Positions 54,836-63,541 of a stretch of 64,000 nt of DNA are shown here, in pieces (within the stretch, counting starts at the first letter, position 1; each line of letters begins with the position of its first letter). The translations under genes were made by a program, and so were the position numbers. The notes beneath the pieces are model-generated. The model was not told the origin of the DNA and did no database searches. It saw only the letters and a list, made by a program, of their open reading frames with translations. This DNA is from Kitasatospora sp. MAP5-34 (GTDB taxonomy: Bacteria; Actinomycetota; Actinomycetes; Streptomycetales; Streptomycetaceae): assembly GCF_029894335.1 (NCBI RefSeq), contig NZ_JARXZC010000036.1, forward strand, positions 1 through 64,000, read 5' to 3'.

Positions 54836-55453
54836 ATGGTTCAACGCCTATCTGTCGTCGGCATTGACGGTACGTCGTACTGCCTGCAGTGCCATGAGAA
54901 CGGAATTCTCACCCCGTTGAGCAACCGGCAGGACGACGGCTTCCTGTGCCCGGTCGGTGAGGATGCCGCTTGGGAAGTGGGCGCCGAGCTGAGCTGGGAG
55001 GAGTACGCCGCCGGCGCACCCTGCCGTGGCTGCGGCCAGCCGCTGCTCACTGCTCAGGAAGCGCCGGAGTGGCATTCCAAGGGGACCATGTATTACACGG
55101 AGGACGAGCAGGCCGAGGCTGCTGCGTATGAGGCCGAGTTCCGGGCTCGGCACCCGCTGTGCCATGCCTTCCGGTGGACGCTCGCTGGGCGCCTTGGCGA
55201 GCACTGCATGCGCTGCTGCCCTCCGCCGCCGCTGAGCCCGGAGCAGATGATGGCGGTGCTCGAAATCCTCTTCAAGGACAAGCGTGAGTCCGAGGCAGCC
55301 GCGGCCCGTCTGTCAGTGCAGCCCGATGAGCCGCATCCGCCGGGCCCGCTGTCCGCCCGTACGAATGAGGAGCTACAGGCGGAGATCCTGGGCCTGCGGG
55401 CCCGTGTCGCTGACCTCGAAGCCCAGCGGCCGGACGAACGCGGGACCGACTGA
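54836..55453 (+). CDS. Hypothetical zinc-ribbon-like protein
   Basis: A 205-residue protein. The N-terminus has CLQCHENGILTPL and, about 50 residues on, APCRGCGQPLL, which together make a four-Cys zinc ribbon. A second cluster, HPLCHAFRWTLAGRLGEHC then MRCCPPPPLSPEQM, could bind another metal. The C-terminus is a coiled coil (NEELQAEILGLRARVADLEA). GGAGGG lies eight bases before the ATG. No family is recognised; the features suggest a DNA- or protein-binding adaptor. It converges on the lanthipeptide cluster. Confidence 0.72.
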   Translation: MVQRLSVVGIDGTSYCLQCHENGILTPLSNRQDDGFLCPVGEDAAWEVGAELSWEEYAAGAPCRGCGQPLLTAQEAPEWHSKGTMYYTEDEQAEAAAYEAEFRARHPLCHAFRWTLAGRLGEHCMRCCPPPPLSPEQMMAVLEILFKDKRESEAAAARLSVQPDEPHPPGPLSARTNEELQAEILGLRARVADLEAQRPDERGTD

Positions 55454-55531
55454 TTGGGCCCGGGAACGCCCTGCTGTAGGCCGCTTCGCTGACGATGGTC
55501 CAGCGAGGTTGGTGCGGTTTGAACCGTACGT

Positions 55532-56644
55532 TCAAGCGGGTCCGGCCCCGGGCGTGCATCGGTTGATCGGGGCGCTTTCGAGGACGTTCGTGGCGTGGCC
55601 GAGCGCTTCCCACAGCTGGGCCTGGGTGGGCTCGGGTAGCTCGCCGGAGTCCAGCGCGCAGGCGTGCAGGGCTTGTTCGAGGGCGTTCGCTTCGGTGGGC
55701 TTCAGGCGGGCGCGGGCTGGGGGATGGGCGAGGATCTCGCGCAGTGCGTAGCCGTCGCCGGACTCGCTCATCCGCCTGATCAGCGAGTCCAGAAGCGGGC
55801 CACCTGCAGCGCCCCGGTCGTCGGAGGCTGCTTCGGCGGCGGTCAGGGCGAGGCGGGTGGTGAACAGGTCCAGCCCGGCGGTCGGTTGCAGGGACAGGCA
55901 GTGGTCGATGGCGGTGGCTGCTGTGTGCTGGTGGCCGGGGCGGCAGAGGGCGGTCAGGACAGCGGTGACGGCGTTCTCCCAGGGCTCGCCGGGTTCGGTG
56001 GCTTCGAGGAGTGCGAGTGCGCCGGCGGTGTCGCCGGTGGTGGCGCGGGCGAGGACGGCGACCTGGCGGCCGTCGAGCATGCGCAGCCCGATACCGCGGT
56101 GTTCCTGAAGATGGCGCATTGCGTCGTGCCAGCGGCCGGTGGTGGTGAGGGCACGGGTGCCGTCGGCCAGGACCACGCGCCAGAGCCACTTGCGGACTTC
56201 GGCACGTTGCTGGTGGGTCTCGGTGAGGTGGGCGGGGATGGTGACGCCGTCGAGGACGGTTCCGGCGCCGGTGGTGACGGCTTGGTAGAGGTCGAGCAGG
56301 AGCTGGTGGCCCTGTTCGTGGTGGCCGGCTCTGATGTGCAGGCGGGCGAGGTTGACGACGGGTTCGAGGCCGCGGATGGCGCTCGTCGGCGGCAGCGGTC
56401 CGAGGTTCAGGTAGAGGTGGGCATGGCGCCGGCACAGCTCGCGCGCATAGTCGGGTAGGCCGAGGTCGGAGGCGAGGAGAGCGGCTTGGTTGAAGACCGT
56501 GGATGCCAGGCCAGGGTCGGCCTGCCGGGTGCCCGCGTCGGCCAGCTCACAGAGCTTGTCGACGCGGGCTTCCAGGGGCAGGCACGCGGGCCGGATCCGG
56601 GCGACCAACGGGAAGCGCCGGGCGATGGGTCCGGTCGGGTGCAC
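55532..56644 (-). CDS. Helical-repeat protein at the end of the FxLD cluster
   Basis: A protein of about 370 residues, GTG start at 56644, five bases after the methyltransferase stop. It is nearly all helical, with TPR-like units: STVFNQAALLASDLGLPDYA, EPVVNLARLHIRAGHHEQGH, QVAVLARATTGDTAGALALL and TAVLTALCRPGHQHTAATAI. No catalytic motif or membrane segment is seen. Similar helical proteins occur beside RiPP genes and with regulators, so a scaffold, immunity or regulatory role is possible. The last gene of the operon ends 78 bases from the convergent zinc-ribbon gene. Confidence 0.75.
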   Translation of the reverse strand: MHPTGPIARRFPLVARIRPACLPLEARVDKLCELADAGTRQADPGLASTVFNQAALLASDLGLPDYARELCRRHAHLYLNLGPLPPTSAIRGLEPVVNLARLHIRAGHHEQGHQLLLDLYQAVTTGAGTVLDGVTIPAHLTETHQQRAEVRKWLWRVVLADGTRALTTTGRWHDAMRHLQEHRGIGLRMLDGRQVAVLARATTGDTAGALALLEATEPGEPWENAVTAVLTALCRPGHQHTAATAIDHCLSLQPTAGLDLFTTRLALTAAEAASDDRGAAGGPLLDSLIRRMSESGDGYALREILAHPPARARLKPTEANALEQALHACALDSGELPEPTQAQLWEALGHATNVLESAPINRCTPGAGPA

Positions 56645-56649
56645 GGCGG

Positions 56650-58725
56650 CTACTCCCAGATGACGATGATCGGGTGGTGCGGGCGGGACAGGACAATCCG
56701 GCCGGCACCGGGGTCGGCGGTGGCCGAGACGTCGGGCAGCTCGAACCGAACGGTGCGGTTGCGGAACTCCTCGTCCCAGATGCGGATCTGTCGCGAGACC
56801 AGCTCGGCGAGGTCCCTGCTGGCGGGGCCGTGGCCGATGACGCCGGTCTCGAAGGTCTTCCGGCCGTCCTCGCTCGGTTCGGCGGGGCGGATGGTGAGGT
56901 AGGCGAGGGAGGAGCCGTCCACGGTCGCCATGGACCCCCAGCCGAACATGCGGGACACGCCGCGCTCCTGGGCGCTGTCGGCCACGCTCATCCGCATTAG
57001 AGAGTGCGGCAGTACGCAGGCCAGCCACAGGTCCATGTACTCGTAGGTCGTGCCGGCGACGATGTTTACGCCGGTCCAGCACTCGTGGCGCTCAGTACCG
57101 AGGACGCCGAGCAGGGTGGTGGCGTCGACCGCGTCGCTCTGGTCCTTGTGGACCTGGAGTTCCACGTCGCCCTGCTCGCCGAGGGTGACGGTGCGTCGGG
57201 CGTCATCCATGCTGGCACGCAGCGGCATGAACACCGCGAGTTGGCTGTCGACGGACACCCAGCCGCCTTGGCCTCGTTCGAAGGCGATGGAGCGGGAGGC
57301 GGTGCCGCGCAACCGCAGCGGGACGACGATCCGGCCGGTGGGCTTGAGCTGCCTGAGCCAGGCCGTGGGCATGTCGCTGGTGCCAACGGTGGCGATGACG
57401 CGGTCGTAGGGGGCGCCGTCGGGGTGGCCGAGTGCGCCGTCCGCGAGGACGACTTCGACGTTCGCGATGCCGGCGTCGGCGAGGTGCTTGCGGGCGCCGT
57501 CGACGAGGTCGTCGTCCACGTCCACGGTCACCACGTGTCCGTCGGAGCCCACCAGAGTGGCCATGTAGGCGGCGTTGACGCCGGTGCCGGCACCGGCCTC
57601 GAAGATCTGCTCGCCAGGCAGGGCGCCGAGCTGTTCGAGCATCATGGCCACGATCCACGGCTGGGAGGCGGCGCTGATCTGGGCGCCGGAGCCGTCAGTC
57701 TTGGTGTACGTGGGGTTGTCGGCGTACGCCGTCTTCAGCGGGACGTCGGGAAGGAAGTGCTCGCGAGGAACGGTGCGGAAGGCACGCTCGACGGCGGTGC
57801 TGTTGATCGCCTTCTGCTCACACAGGCGATCGGTGAGCGCGGCGCGCAGCTGCTCGGCGGTGACGGCGTTGTTGTCGCTGGGAGTAGTCACTTGGGCGAC
57901 CCTATTGGTTGTGCGGATGGTGGACAGCGGGGACACGGGGTCCTCGCCGGAGTGGAAGACGGCGTCCAACGCCCTTGCTGCCATCGCTGCTTGGTGCTCG
58001 ACGGGCAGGCCGGCGCGGTTGGCGTGGAAGAGGAGGTGGTGGGCGAGCACGGAGCGCAGCCCGCGGGTGAGCTGCCCTTGGCGGGCCAGGCGGGAGAGGT
58101 CCTGGCCGGCCGTCTCGAAGGCAGCGACCCATGTGTGGTGGCCGGTGAGCGGCCCGGGGGCCCGGGTGAGTTGCCGGGTGTCGACGGTCATCAGGCGGTG
58201 CATCGCCCCGGTCAGGGCTCGGGAGCGCTCCGGGTTCAGCGGCGGCGGATCGGGGCGCAGCTGGCTGAAGAGGTGCCAGACGTTGCCCTGCTCGTACCAG
58301 TCGAGGCTGGCGGCGCGCATCAGTACCCCGGCGAGCAGTACGGCGGTCTCGCGTCGGCCGACTGCGGGCTCCCGATCCCGAGCAGCGCGGGTGAGGAGGT
58401 GGCGGCTGTCCGTGTGGAACAACCGGTGGGCGACGTCCATCGCCTCGGCGCCGCCGAACGCCGCGGTCTCGGGCTCGTAGACGCCGAGGTTCCAGCCCGC
58501 GATGTGGCCCTCGTCGGCGAGGGAGTCGAGCAGGCAGGAGATCGCCAGGACCGGCTCCTTGGCCCGGTAGCGCAGCCGGAAAGGGTCCTTGCGCATGTAC
58601 CACCAGTCCTCCAGCAGACCGGAGTTGCGGGCGCCTTCCAGGGCGGGAGCGAGGTCGCGGGCGGCGACGCGCTCGGCGTTGTCGCGGGGGATGGTGATGT
58701 CGTGCTGGATCCAGGCGGTGGTCAT
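56650..58725 (-). CDS. Thiopeptide-type domain fused to PIMT-like methyltransferase (FxLD system)
   Basis: A 691-residue fusion. Residues 1 to about 280 match the thiopeptide-type bacteriocin biosynthesis domain found at the C-terminus of LanB: WIQHDITIPRDNAERVAARD, DWWYMRKDPFRLRYRAKEPV and VAHRLFHTDSRHLL. From about 300 a protein-L-isoaspartate O-methyltransferase-like domain follows: VPREHFLPDVPLKTAYADNP, SQPWIVAMMLEQLGALPGEQ, the SAM loop IFEAGAGTGVNAAYMATLVG and HVVTVDVDDDLVDGARKHLA. It probably methylates an Asp of the precursor. The ATG overlaps the lanC stop by four bases. Confidence 0.9.
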   Translation of the reverse strand: MTTAWIQHDITIPRDNAERVAARDLAPALEGARNSGLLEDWWYMRKDPFRLRYRAKEPVLAISCLLDSLADEGHIAGWNLGVYEPETAAFGGAEAMDVAHRLFHTDSRHLLTRAARDREPAVGRRETAVLLAGVLMRAASLDWYEQGNVWHLFSQLRPDPPPLNPERSRALTGAMHRLMTVDTRQLTRAPGPLTGHHTWVAAFETAGQDLSRLARQGQLTRGLRSVLAHHLLFHANRAGLPVEHQAAMAARALDAVFHSGEDPVSPLSTIRTTNRVAQVTTPSDNNAVTAEQLRAALTDRLCEQKAINSTAVERAFRTVPREHFLPDVPLKTAYADNPTYTKTDGSGAQISAASQPWIVAMMLEQLGALPGEQIFEAGAGTGVNAAYMATLVGSDGHVVTVDVDDDLVDGARKHLADAGIANVEVVLADGALGHPDGAPYDRVIATVGTSDMPTAWLRQLKPTGRIVVPLRLRGTASRSIAFERGQGGWVSVDSQLAVFMPLRASMDDARRTVTLGEQGDVELQVHKDQSDAVDATTLLGVLGTERHECWTGVNIVAGTTYEYMDLWLACVLPHSLMRMSVADSAQERGVSRMFGWGSMATVDGSSLAYLTIRPAEPSEDGRKTFETGVIGHGPASRDLAELVSRQIRIWDEEFRNRTVRFELPDVSATADPGAGRIVLSRPHHPIIVIWE

Positions 58726-60008
58726 CGCTCTCCAAAGTTGGTCAGGCCGGGACAGGCGATCAGCAGGCAGGTGTCCCAGCCCGAGGCCGGGGGTGAGCCG
58801 GTGGCGGGGGCGAGGAGGCCGAGAGCGATGCCGGCGGCGCCTTCGAGGAACGCTGGGCCGGCGGTGGCCAGCAGGCAGCGGGCCTGTTCGTCGGGGTCGG
58901 TGCCAGGCGGGCAGGCGCTGTCCAGGAGCTGGGCGGCGGTCGAGCGGAGGCGGGCGGCGATGTGGATATCGGCGTCGCCAGCGGCGCGGTAGGCGATGTG
59001 AGCGAGTCCGGCGTAGCCGTGGCACGCGGACAGGTCGGTGGTGGTGGCGAACGCGACCGGGTCCGAAAGGGCCGTGGCGAGGGCACTCTCGGCGGTCTGG
59101 CGTCGGCGCCCGTCGCCAAGCGCGAGTGCGGCGAGCTGCTGGGCGCGGGCCACGCCGGCGGTTCCGTAGCACCAGCTCGGCCGCTGGCCTGGAAGCGGCT
59201 TTCGGTGCGGCTGGTCGAGGTGCACGGGGGTGGTCCAGTAGGGCCAGGCTGGGCCGTCCTGCCATCGGTCGAGCCAGGCGAGGATCACCTCGATCGCGTC
59301 CACCTGGCCGTGGACCGCAATGCCGCGCGACATGGCCAGGGACAGCAGAGCGAGCGGGCCGGCGATGCCGTGGGCGAGCCCGTTGTTGGCGTGCCCGAAG
59401 GGGAAGCCCGCGTCGGGCTTGCCGGAGGGCGCGGTCGCGGTCCACCAGCCGGGCAGGAGCTGGCCGTCGTGCCTGACCTCGTCGGTGAGGCGGACCAGAT
59501 AGCGCAGCACTGCCCAGAGCGCCTGGCCGTCTGGGTCGCGGCGCAGCAGGTGGGCGCCGAGACCGGTCAGGCCGCGGATGGTGTCGAACTCTGCGAGGGC
59601 GGTGAGTTCCCCGCGGTTGATCCTGGCGTGCGCAGCGTCGCAGCGGTGGATCGCGTCGGCTGCGACGGCCTGGTCAAGTTCGGCCAGAGCCTGCCGGTAG
59701 CTGTGGGGGTGAACTTCGGCGGCGCTCGCCAGCGCATGGGCGAGTGCGGGCGCCCCGTAGTAGAGGTAGCAGCTGGGGCCCCGTGTCACTGCGCCGACCG
59801 CGGCCGTCAACCAGGCGTGGGCTCGTTCCCATGGAGCACGGCCGACGGCGGCACGCTCGATGTGCAGCAGGGCGATGCCCGGAAGGCCGTGGGCGAGCGA
59901 CTGGCGCCACTGCGGCTGGGACGTCCAGGACACCGGCACGCGGGATGGGTCAGCGAGCAGGTCGGCGATGCGGTCGGACAGCTGCAGTGCGTGGTGCGGT
60001 GCGTTCAC
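58722..60008 (-). CDS. Lanthionine synthetase C family cyclase
   Basis: A 428-residue LanC cyclase. The Gly-rich barrel repeats include SLAHGLPGIALLHIERAA, LTGLGAHLLRRDPDG and NNGLAHGIAGPLALLSLAM. Zinc ligands are the Cys in SWCYGTAGVARAQ and the Cys-His pair in SACHGYAGLAHIAYRA. It catalyses addition of cysteine thiols to dehydroamino acids made by LanB, giving (methyl)lanthionine rings. The start overlaps the LanB stop and the end overlaps the methyltransferase start, each by four bases. Confidence 0.93.
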   Translation of the reverse strand: MNAPHHALQLSDRIADLLADPSRVPVSWTSQPQWRQSLAHGLPGIALLHIERAAVGRAPWERAHAWLTAAVGAVTRGPSCYLYYGAPALAHALASAAEVHPHSYRQALAELDQAVAADAIHRCDAAHARINRGELTALAEFDTIRGLTGLGAHLLRRDPDGQALWAVLRYLVRLTDEVRHDGQLLPGWWTATAPSGKPDAGFPFGHANNGLAHGIAGPLALLSLAMSRGIAVHGQVDAIEVILAWLDRWQDGPAWPYWTTPVHLDQPHRKPLPGQRPSWCYGTAGVARAQQLAALALGDGRRRQTAESALATALSDPVAFATTTDLSACHGYAGLAHIAYRAAGDADIHIAARLRSTAAQLLDSACPPGTDPDEQARCLLATAGPAFLEGAAGIALGLLAPATGSPPASGWDTCLLIACPGLTNFGER

Positions 60009-63000
60009 ATCTCACCATTCCGGGACAGGCGGGCCAAGGCTGCAGCCCGGGCCAGGTACAGGACTTGGGCTTCGTCGTCGAAGTCGATGCGGTGGCCGCG
60101 CACGTAGGAGCAGTGCAGGAGCGAGCCAAGGACGTCGTCCAGCTCGACGCCTTGGGTGCGGGCGCTGGGAAAGAGGCGGCGGTAGGCGACGAGCGCCTTG
60201 TCGCGGCCGGCCCAGCCGTCCACGATCTCCGTTCCGCCCACCTCGTCCCGCAGAGCTGCCCAGTCGCAGGCGGGGTCTGCCAGGTGCACTGCTCGGCTGA
60301 ACACCGGGCGCGGGATCGGAGCTGGGGCCTTGGGCGGGATGTTGCGGACCAGCCAGTCCAGCCCGGCGGTCGGTGAGCCGGTGAAGCTGGCCGCGATTGC
60401 GACGGCTTGGGCGGCCAGCAGTGCCTGCCTCTCGGGACGACGTGGCTGGGACAGCTGGGCGAGGGCGGCGGCGGAGTCGGTGCGGAAGACCTGCTCGGCC
60501 GCCTCCCAGGCGCTACCGTCGCCCCATCGGCCGATCTCGGGGAACGAGCTGGGGTAGGAGAGGTGGGCCAGCAGCCCGGCCTCGCGCAGTTCGCCGGCCC
60601 AGGTGCTGACCACCGCGGCCGTCGGGCCGAAGTCTGACGGGTCGTCGAGGGCGATGCGTAGCCGAAGGTGCTGGTGCGGGTCGCGGAAGCGGACGAACCA
60701 CCAGCGTGGCCGGCAAAGCCGCTCCAGCAGTTCGGGAAGGTGGCGGGTGAGCACGGTGTCCTGGCGTTCCAGGTCGCCGTACAGGGCGGCGAGCAGCACC
60801 CGCGAGGTGCCGGGCGCGTCCCCGTGGCGGCGCCCCAGGAGCCGGGGCAGCCCGGGCTTGGGCAGGCGCGGCCAGGTCGGCGCGCGGGTGGCGGTGAGCG
60901 GAAGGACGATCTCGTGGGCCCGGCCGCCCGCCCAACCCAAGTCGGCCGGTTCGGGCGCTTCGGTCAGGATGGCCAATCCGGCGGTATCGAGGTGGGAGCG
61001 GAGCAACACGCGATGGCTGCTCTGGGCGAGGTCGAGCGGGAGCTTCTGGTCGCCGTCGGTCAGCAGCACCCGGTTCGGAAGGCGGCGCCGGATGATCCAC
61101 TCTGTGAATTGCTGGTCCCACAGTGCCCAGACCTGGGCGCGGCCAGGGAGTTCGCCGGCGCTCAGCCGCCAGGTGGCGGGAGACAGGACGATTCGGCCGT
61201 GGCGCAGGCGGGGCAGGAACGGCAGCGTTCGCGCTGCGCCCCAGGAGAAGCGGGTGACCTGGGCACACTGTGCGCGGGAGAGCTCGGTGATGAGCCGGGC
61301 CAGCGGCGGAGTGTGGGTACGCAGGTTGAGGGCGTACGTCGCGGCGGCCTCGATGCGAACCCCGTGCCTGGGCGCGGCGAGGTACATCCGGCGCCCATCG
61401 CAGCCGACGGCCAAATCGCTCGGGCGGAGCACCTGCTCGGAGGGCTCGCGGTGCTCGGCCAGGCTGATGAGGAGCTGTCCGGTCGCCAGAGTGCGGGTGA
61501 CGTGGGAGGTGGCCGGGTCCAGCGGCGGGTAGGACAGCTGGGCTGTGACCGTGCCCGAGTCCATTGCGGGCACGCTTGCCAATGCGGCGGTGAACTGCGT
61601 GCGCTGCTCGGAGGCGAGCAGCGGCAGGAACCGGCCGGTCGCCACGCCCGCCGCGCGCGAGACGGAGACCACCTCCAGCAGGAACTTGCCTGCAGTCAGC
61701 GATCGTTGGTCGCGGGCGTGCAGATGGAAGCCGATCTCCAGGTGGGATGGAAAGCGCGGCTCGGCCGGCCCGAAGTCCAAGGCCGCCAGCAGTGGATCGT
61801 CCAGGACGACCTCGCGCTGCCCGTCGAGCACGGACTGCTGGGCCAGGGCAGCAAGCGCCTCGTCGCGCTCGCCGAATCGAGGCCGCTCGGCCGACCGCGT
61901 TCCGGGGTAACCATCAGGCCAGCCGATCCCGCTGTCGGCCACCATGTCGAGCAGTGGCACCATAGCGCCGCGGCCGTAGCGCTCGTAGAAGCGTTGGTGG
62001 TACTCACGCCACGCCGCCACGCCGAAGGGGAAGGCACTGACGCGGGCAAGCAGTTCGGCGGCGCGCTCGGCCTCGCGGGCCACCGCCTCGGGCAGTACCA
62101 GGTCGGCGTCCAGGAGCAGGTCGACCGCGAACACGGGCCGTTTCACGGCTACTGCTCGGCCGGTGGTCGCCGTTGCGCGGACTCGGCCTGCTCGGCTGGG
62201 AGTGCGGTTGTGCTCGCGGAGGTCGGCGTGGAGCGAACGCAGAACGGCTACCAAGTCGGCGACCTCGGCGATGCTCTCGACTGCCGCCATGTCCAGCACG
62301 GACAGGAGGTGGCCGAGGGCGTCCGGTTCGGTTGCCGGGGCGTGCAGATTCGTGATCAGGACGCGGTTGGCGACCAGCTCGGTTAACGCTCGAGTGATGC
62401 GCTGGGGCGGAGTACTGGGGAAGGAAGCCGCCAGCTTCCCCGTTAGCGTCTCGAACCAGATCGGTGCGTGAGCGGCGGCGACGGCGAACGACACCGCGGT
62501 GGTGTGCCGCACGGTGACCTCGGCCGTGCCTGTGGCGCCGCCGGGGTGGGCGAGCGGCTGGTGCGGTACGACAAGCCGGTCCCCGCGCACGATGACGGTG
62601 TTGTTGGCGACCACCTCCAGCTGGGCGAGCAGCATGGGGCAGTCCTCCAGCTGGGCGATCACCTCGGCGAGCCACCCGGCCGCTGCCCGGACCACCGGCC
62701 GGTGCCCGTGGCCCCAGCTCAGTGCGGCGGAGGGGGCAAATCTGGCCGTCTGTACACCCGCGAAGAAACCGAACGGTGTTGGGCGGCCAGCGGCGCGCAA
62801 CAGGTAGCGGCCAGTCGCCAGGACCGCGCGCCGGACCTCGCGTGCGTTCGGGTTGTCGTCCTGGCACAGCTGCTCGATCTGCCGGGCCAGGGTTGGGCTC
62901 GCGAGGGAGAGTGCCTCGGCCGTGTCTTCGTCGGCCCAGGCAGCGCGCAGCCACGCGGTCGACTCCGGTACCTGGCCAGCTGCGGTGCGAGTGACATCGG

Positions 63001-63094
63001 GCCAGTCCGGTGCTGCACTCAGCGAGTTGGCGACGGCGCGCACCATGGCGAGATCGGCCGCACGGTAAGGACTTGGCGGTTCGGGTGAGCGCAT
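60005..63094 (-). CDS. Lantibiotic dehydratase (LanB)
   Basis: A 1029-residue full-length class I dehydratase. The N-terminal glutamylation region has RYLLRAAGRPTPFGFFAGVQ, then PVFAVDLLLDADLVLPEAVA and FYERYGRGAMVPLLDMVADS. The C-terminal elimination domain of the thiopeptide-type family starts near residue 745 (SRVLLAALYGDLERQDTVLT, RWWFVRFRDPHQHLRLRIAL). It dehydrates Ser and Thr of the precursor using glutamyl-tRNA. The ATG at 63094 has GAGGA upstream. It lies 96 bases after the precursor gene. Confidence 0.94.
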   Translation of the reverse strand: MRSPEPPSPYRAADLAMVRAVANSLSAAPDWPDVTRTAAGQVPESTAWLRAAWADEDTAEALSLASPTLARQIEQLCQDDNPNAREVRRAVLATGRYLLRAAGRPTPFGFFAGVQTARFAPSAALSWGHGHRPVVRAAAGWLAEVIAQLEDCPMLLAQLEVVANNTVIVRGDRLVVPHQPLAHPGGATGTAEVTVRHTTAVSFAVAAAHAPIWFETLTGKLAASFPSTPPQRITRALTELVANRVLITNLHAPATEPDALGHLLSVLDMAAVESIAEVADLVAVLRSLHADLREHNRTPSRAGRVRATATTGRAVAVKRPVFAVDLLLDADLVLPEAVAREAERAAELLARVSAFPFGVAAWREYHQRFYERYGRGAMVPLLDMVADSGIGWPDGYPGTRSAERPRFGERDEALAALAQQSVLDGQREVVLDDPLLAALDFGPAEPRFPSHLEIGFHLHARDQRSLTAGKFLLEVVSVSRAAGVATGRFLPLLASEQRTQFTAALASVPAMDSGTVTAQLSYPPLDPATSHVTRTLATGQLLISLAEHREPSEQVLRPSDLAVGCDGRRMYLAAPRHGVRIEAAATYALNLRTHTPPLARLITELSRAQCAQVTRFSWGAARTLPFLPRLRHGRIVLSPATWRLSAGELPGRAQVWALWDQQFTEWIIRRRLPNRVLLTDGDQKLPLDLAQSSHRVLLRSHLDTAGLAILTEAPEPADLGWAGGRAHEIVLPLTATRAPTWPRLPKPGLPRLLGRRHGDAPGTSRVLLAALYGDLERQDTVLTRHLPELLERLCRPRWWFVRFRDPHQHLRLRIALDDPSDFGPTAAVVSTWAGELREAGLLAHLSYPSSFPEIGRWGDGSAWEAAEQVFRTDSAAALAQLSQPRRPERQALLAAQAVAIAASFTGSPTAGLDWLVRNIPPKAPAPIPRPVFSRAVHLADPACDWAALRDEVGGTEIVDGWAGRDKALVAYRRLFPSARTQGVELDDVLGSLLHCSYVRGHRIDFDDEAQVLYLARAAALARLSRNGEM

Positions 63095-63132
63095 GGATGT
63101 CCTCGGTAGTCGTCGCGGTGTTTGGGTGCGGC

Positions 63133-63169
63133 GGTTGGCCCCGCCGGGAGGTGCCGGACGGAGCCAACC
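63133..63169 (-). terminator. Possible attenuator between precursor and LanB genes
   Basis: GGTTGGC (63133-63139) and GCCAACC (63163-63169) pair, with further G/C pairing inside. A partial terminator here would favour the precursor over the enzymes, as in many lanthipeptide operons. Confidence 0.35.
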
Positions 63170-63190
63170 CCGTGTGGTGCTGCGGTCGGA

Positions 63191-63358
63191 TCAGTGGACG
63201 CCGGTGGTGCAGGCGCCGCAGGTGCTGCCGCACCCGTCGTCGGTCAGCACCTGCAGGCTGGCCACGTCGGCCACCTCAACCGCCCTCACGTCGAGGTCGA
63301 ACTCGTCGCTGACGGTGGCTGCCACGGCCGTGGACTGGACGCTGATCTTCTGGGCCAT
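63191..63358 (-). CDS. FxLD family lanthipeptide precursor
   Basis: A 55-residue peptide, ATG at 63358 behind a strong AGGAGG. The leader starts MAQKISVQSTAVAATVSDE and carries the hallmark FDLD (residues 20-23, FxLD), then VRAVEVADVASLQVL. The core is rich in Cys and Thr: TDDGCGSTCGACTTGVH (39-55), with cysteines at 43, 47 and 50 and Ser/Thr at 39, 45, 46, 51 and 52. LanB and LanC downstream would dehydrate Ser/Thr and form thioether rings. The Asp41-Gly42 step is a classic isoaspartate-forming site, a possible target of the PIMT-like methyltransferase. Confidence 0.92.
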   Translation of the reverse strand: MAQKISVQSTAVAATVSDEFDLDVRAVEVADVASLQVLTDDGCGSTCGACTTGVH

Positions 63359-63541
63359 CTGTTCCTCCTATGTGGGTTTCTCTCATGGGTGCCTGGCCGT
63401 GCGGTTACGCGAGTGAGCCGTCCGGCCAGGAGACTGTGGGGGCGGCTGAACAGGCCGCCGGCCGACTACGGGTTGGGGATCGGCGCGGGCCACGCCGTCA
63501 GTTCCACGCTTTGGCAGCCGTGTAGGCAGTCCGATTCGCCG

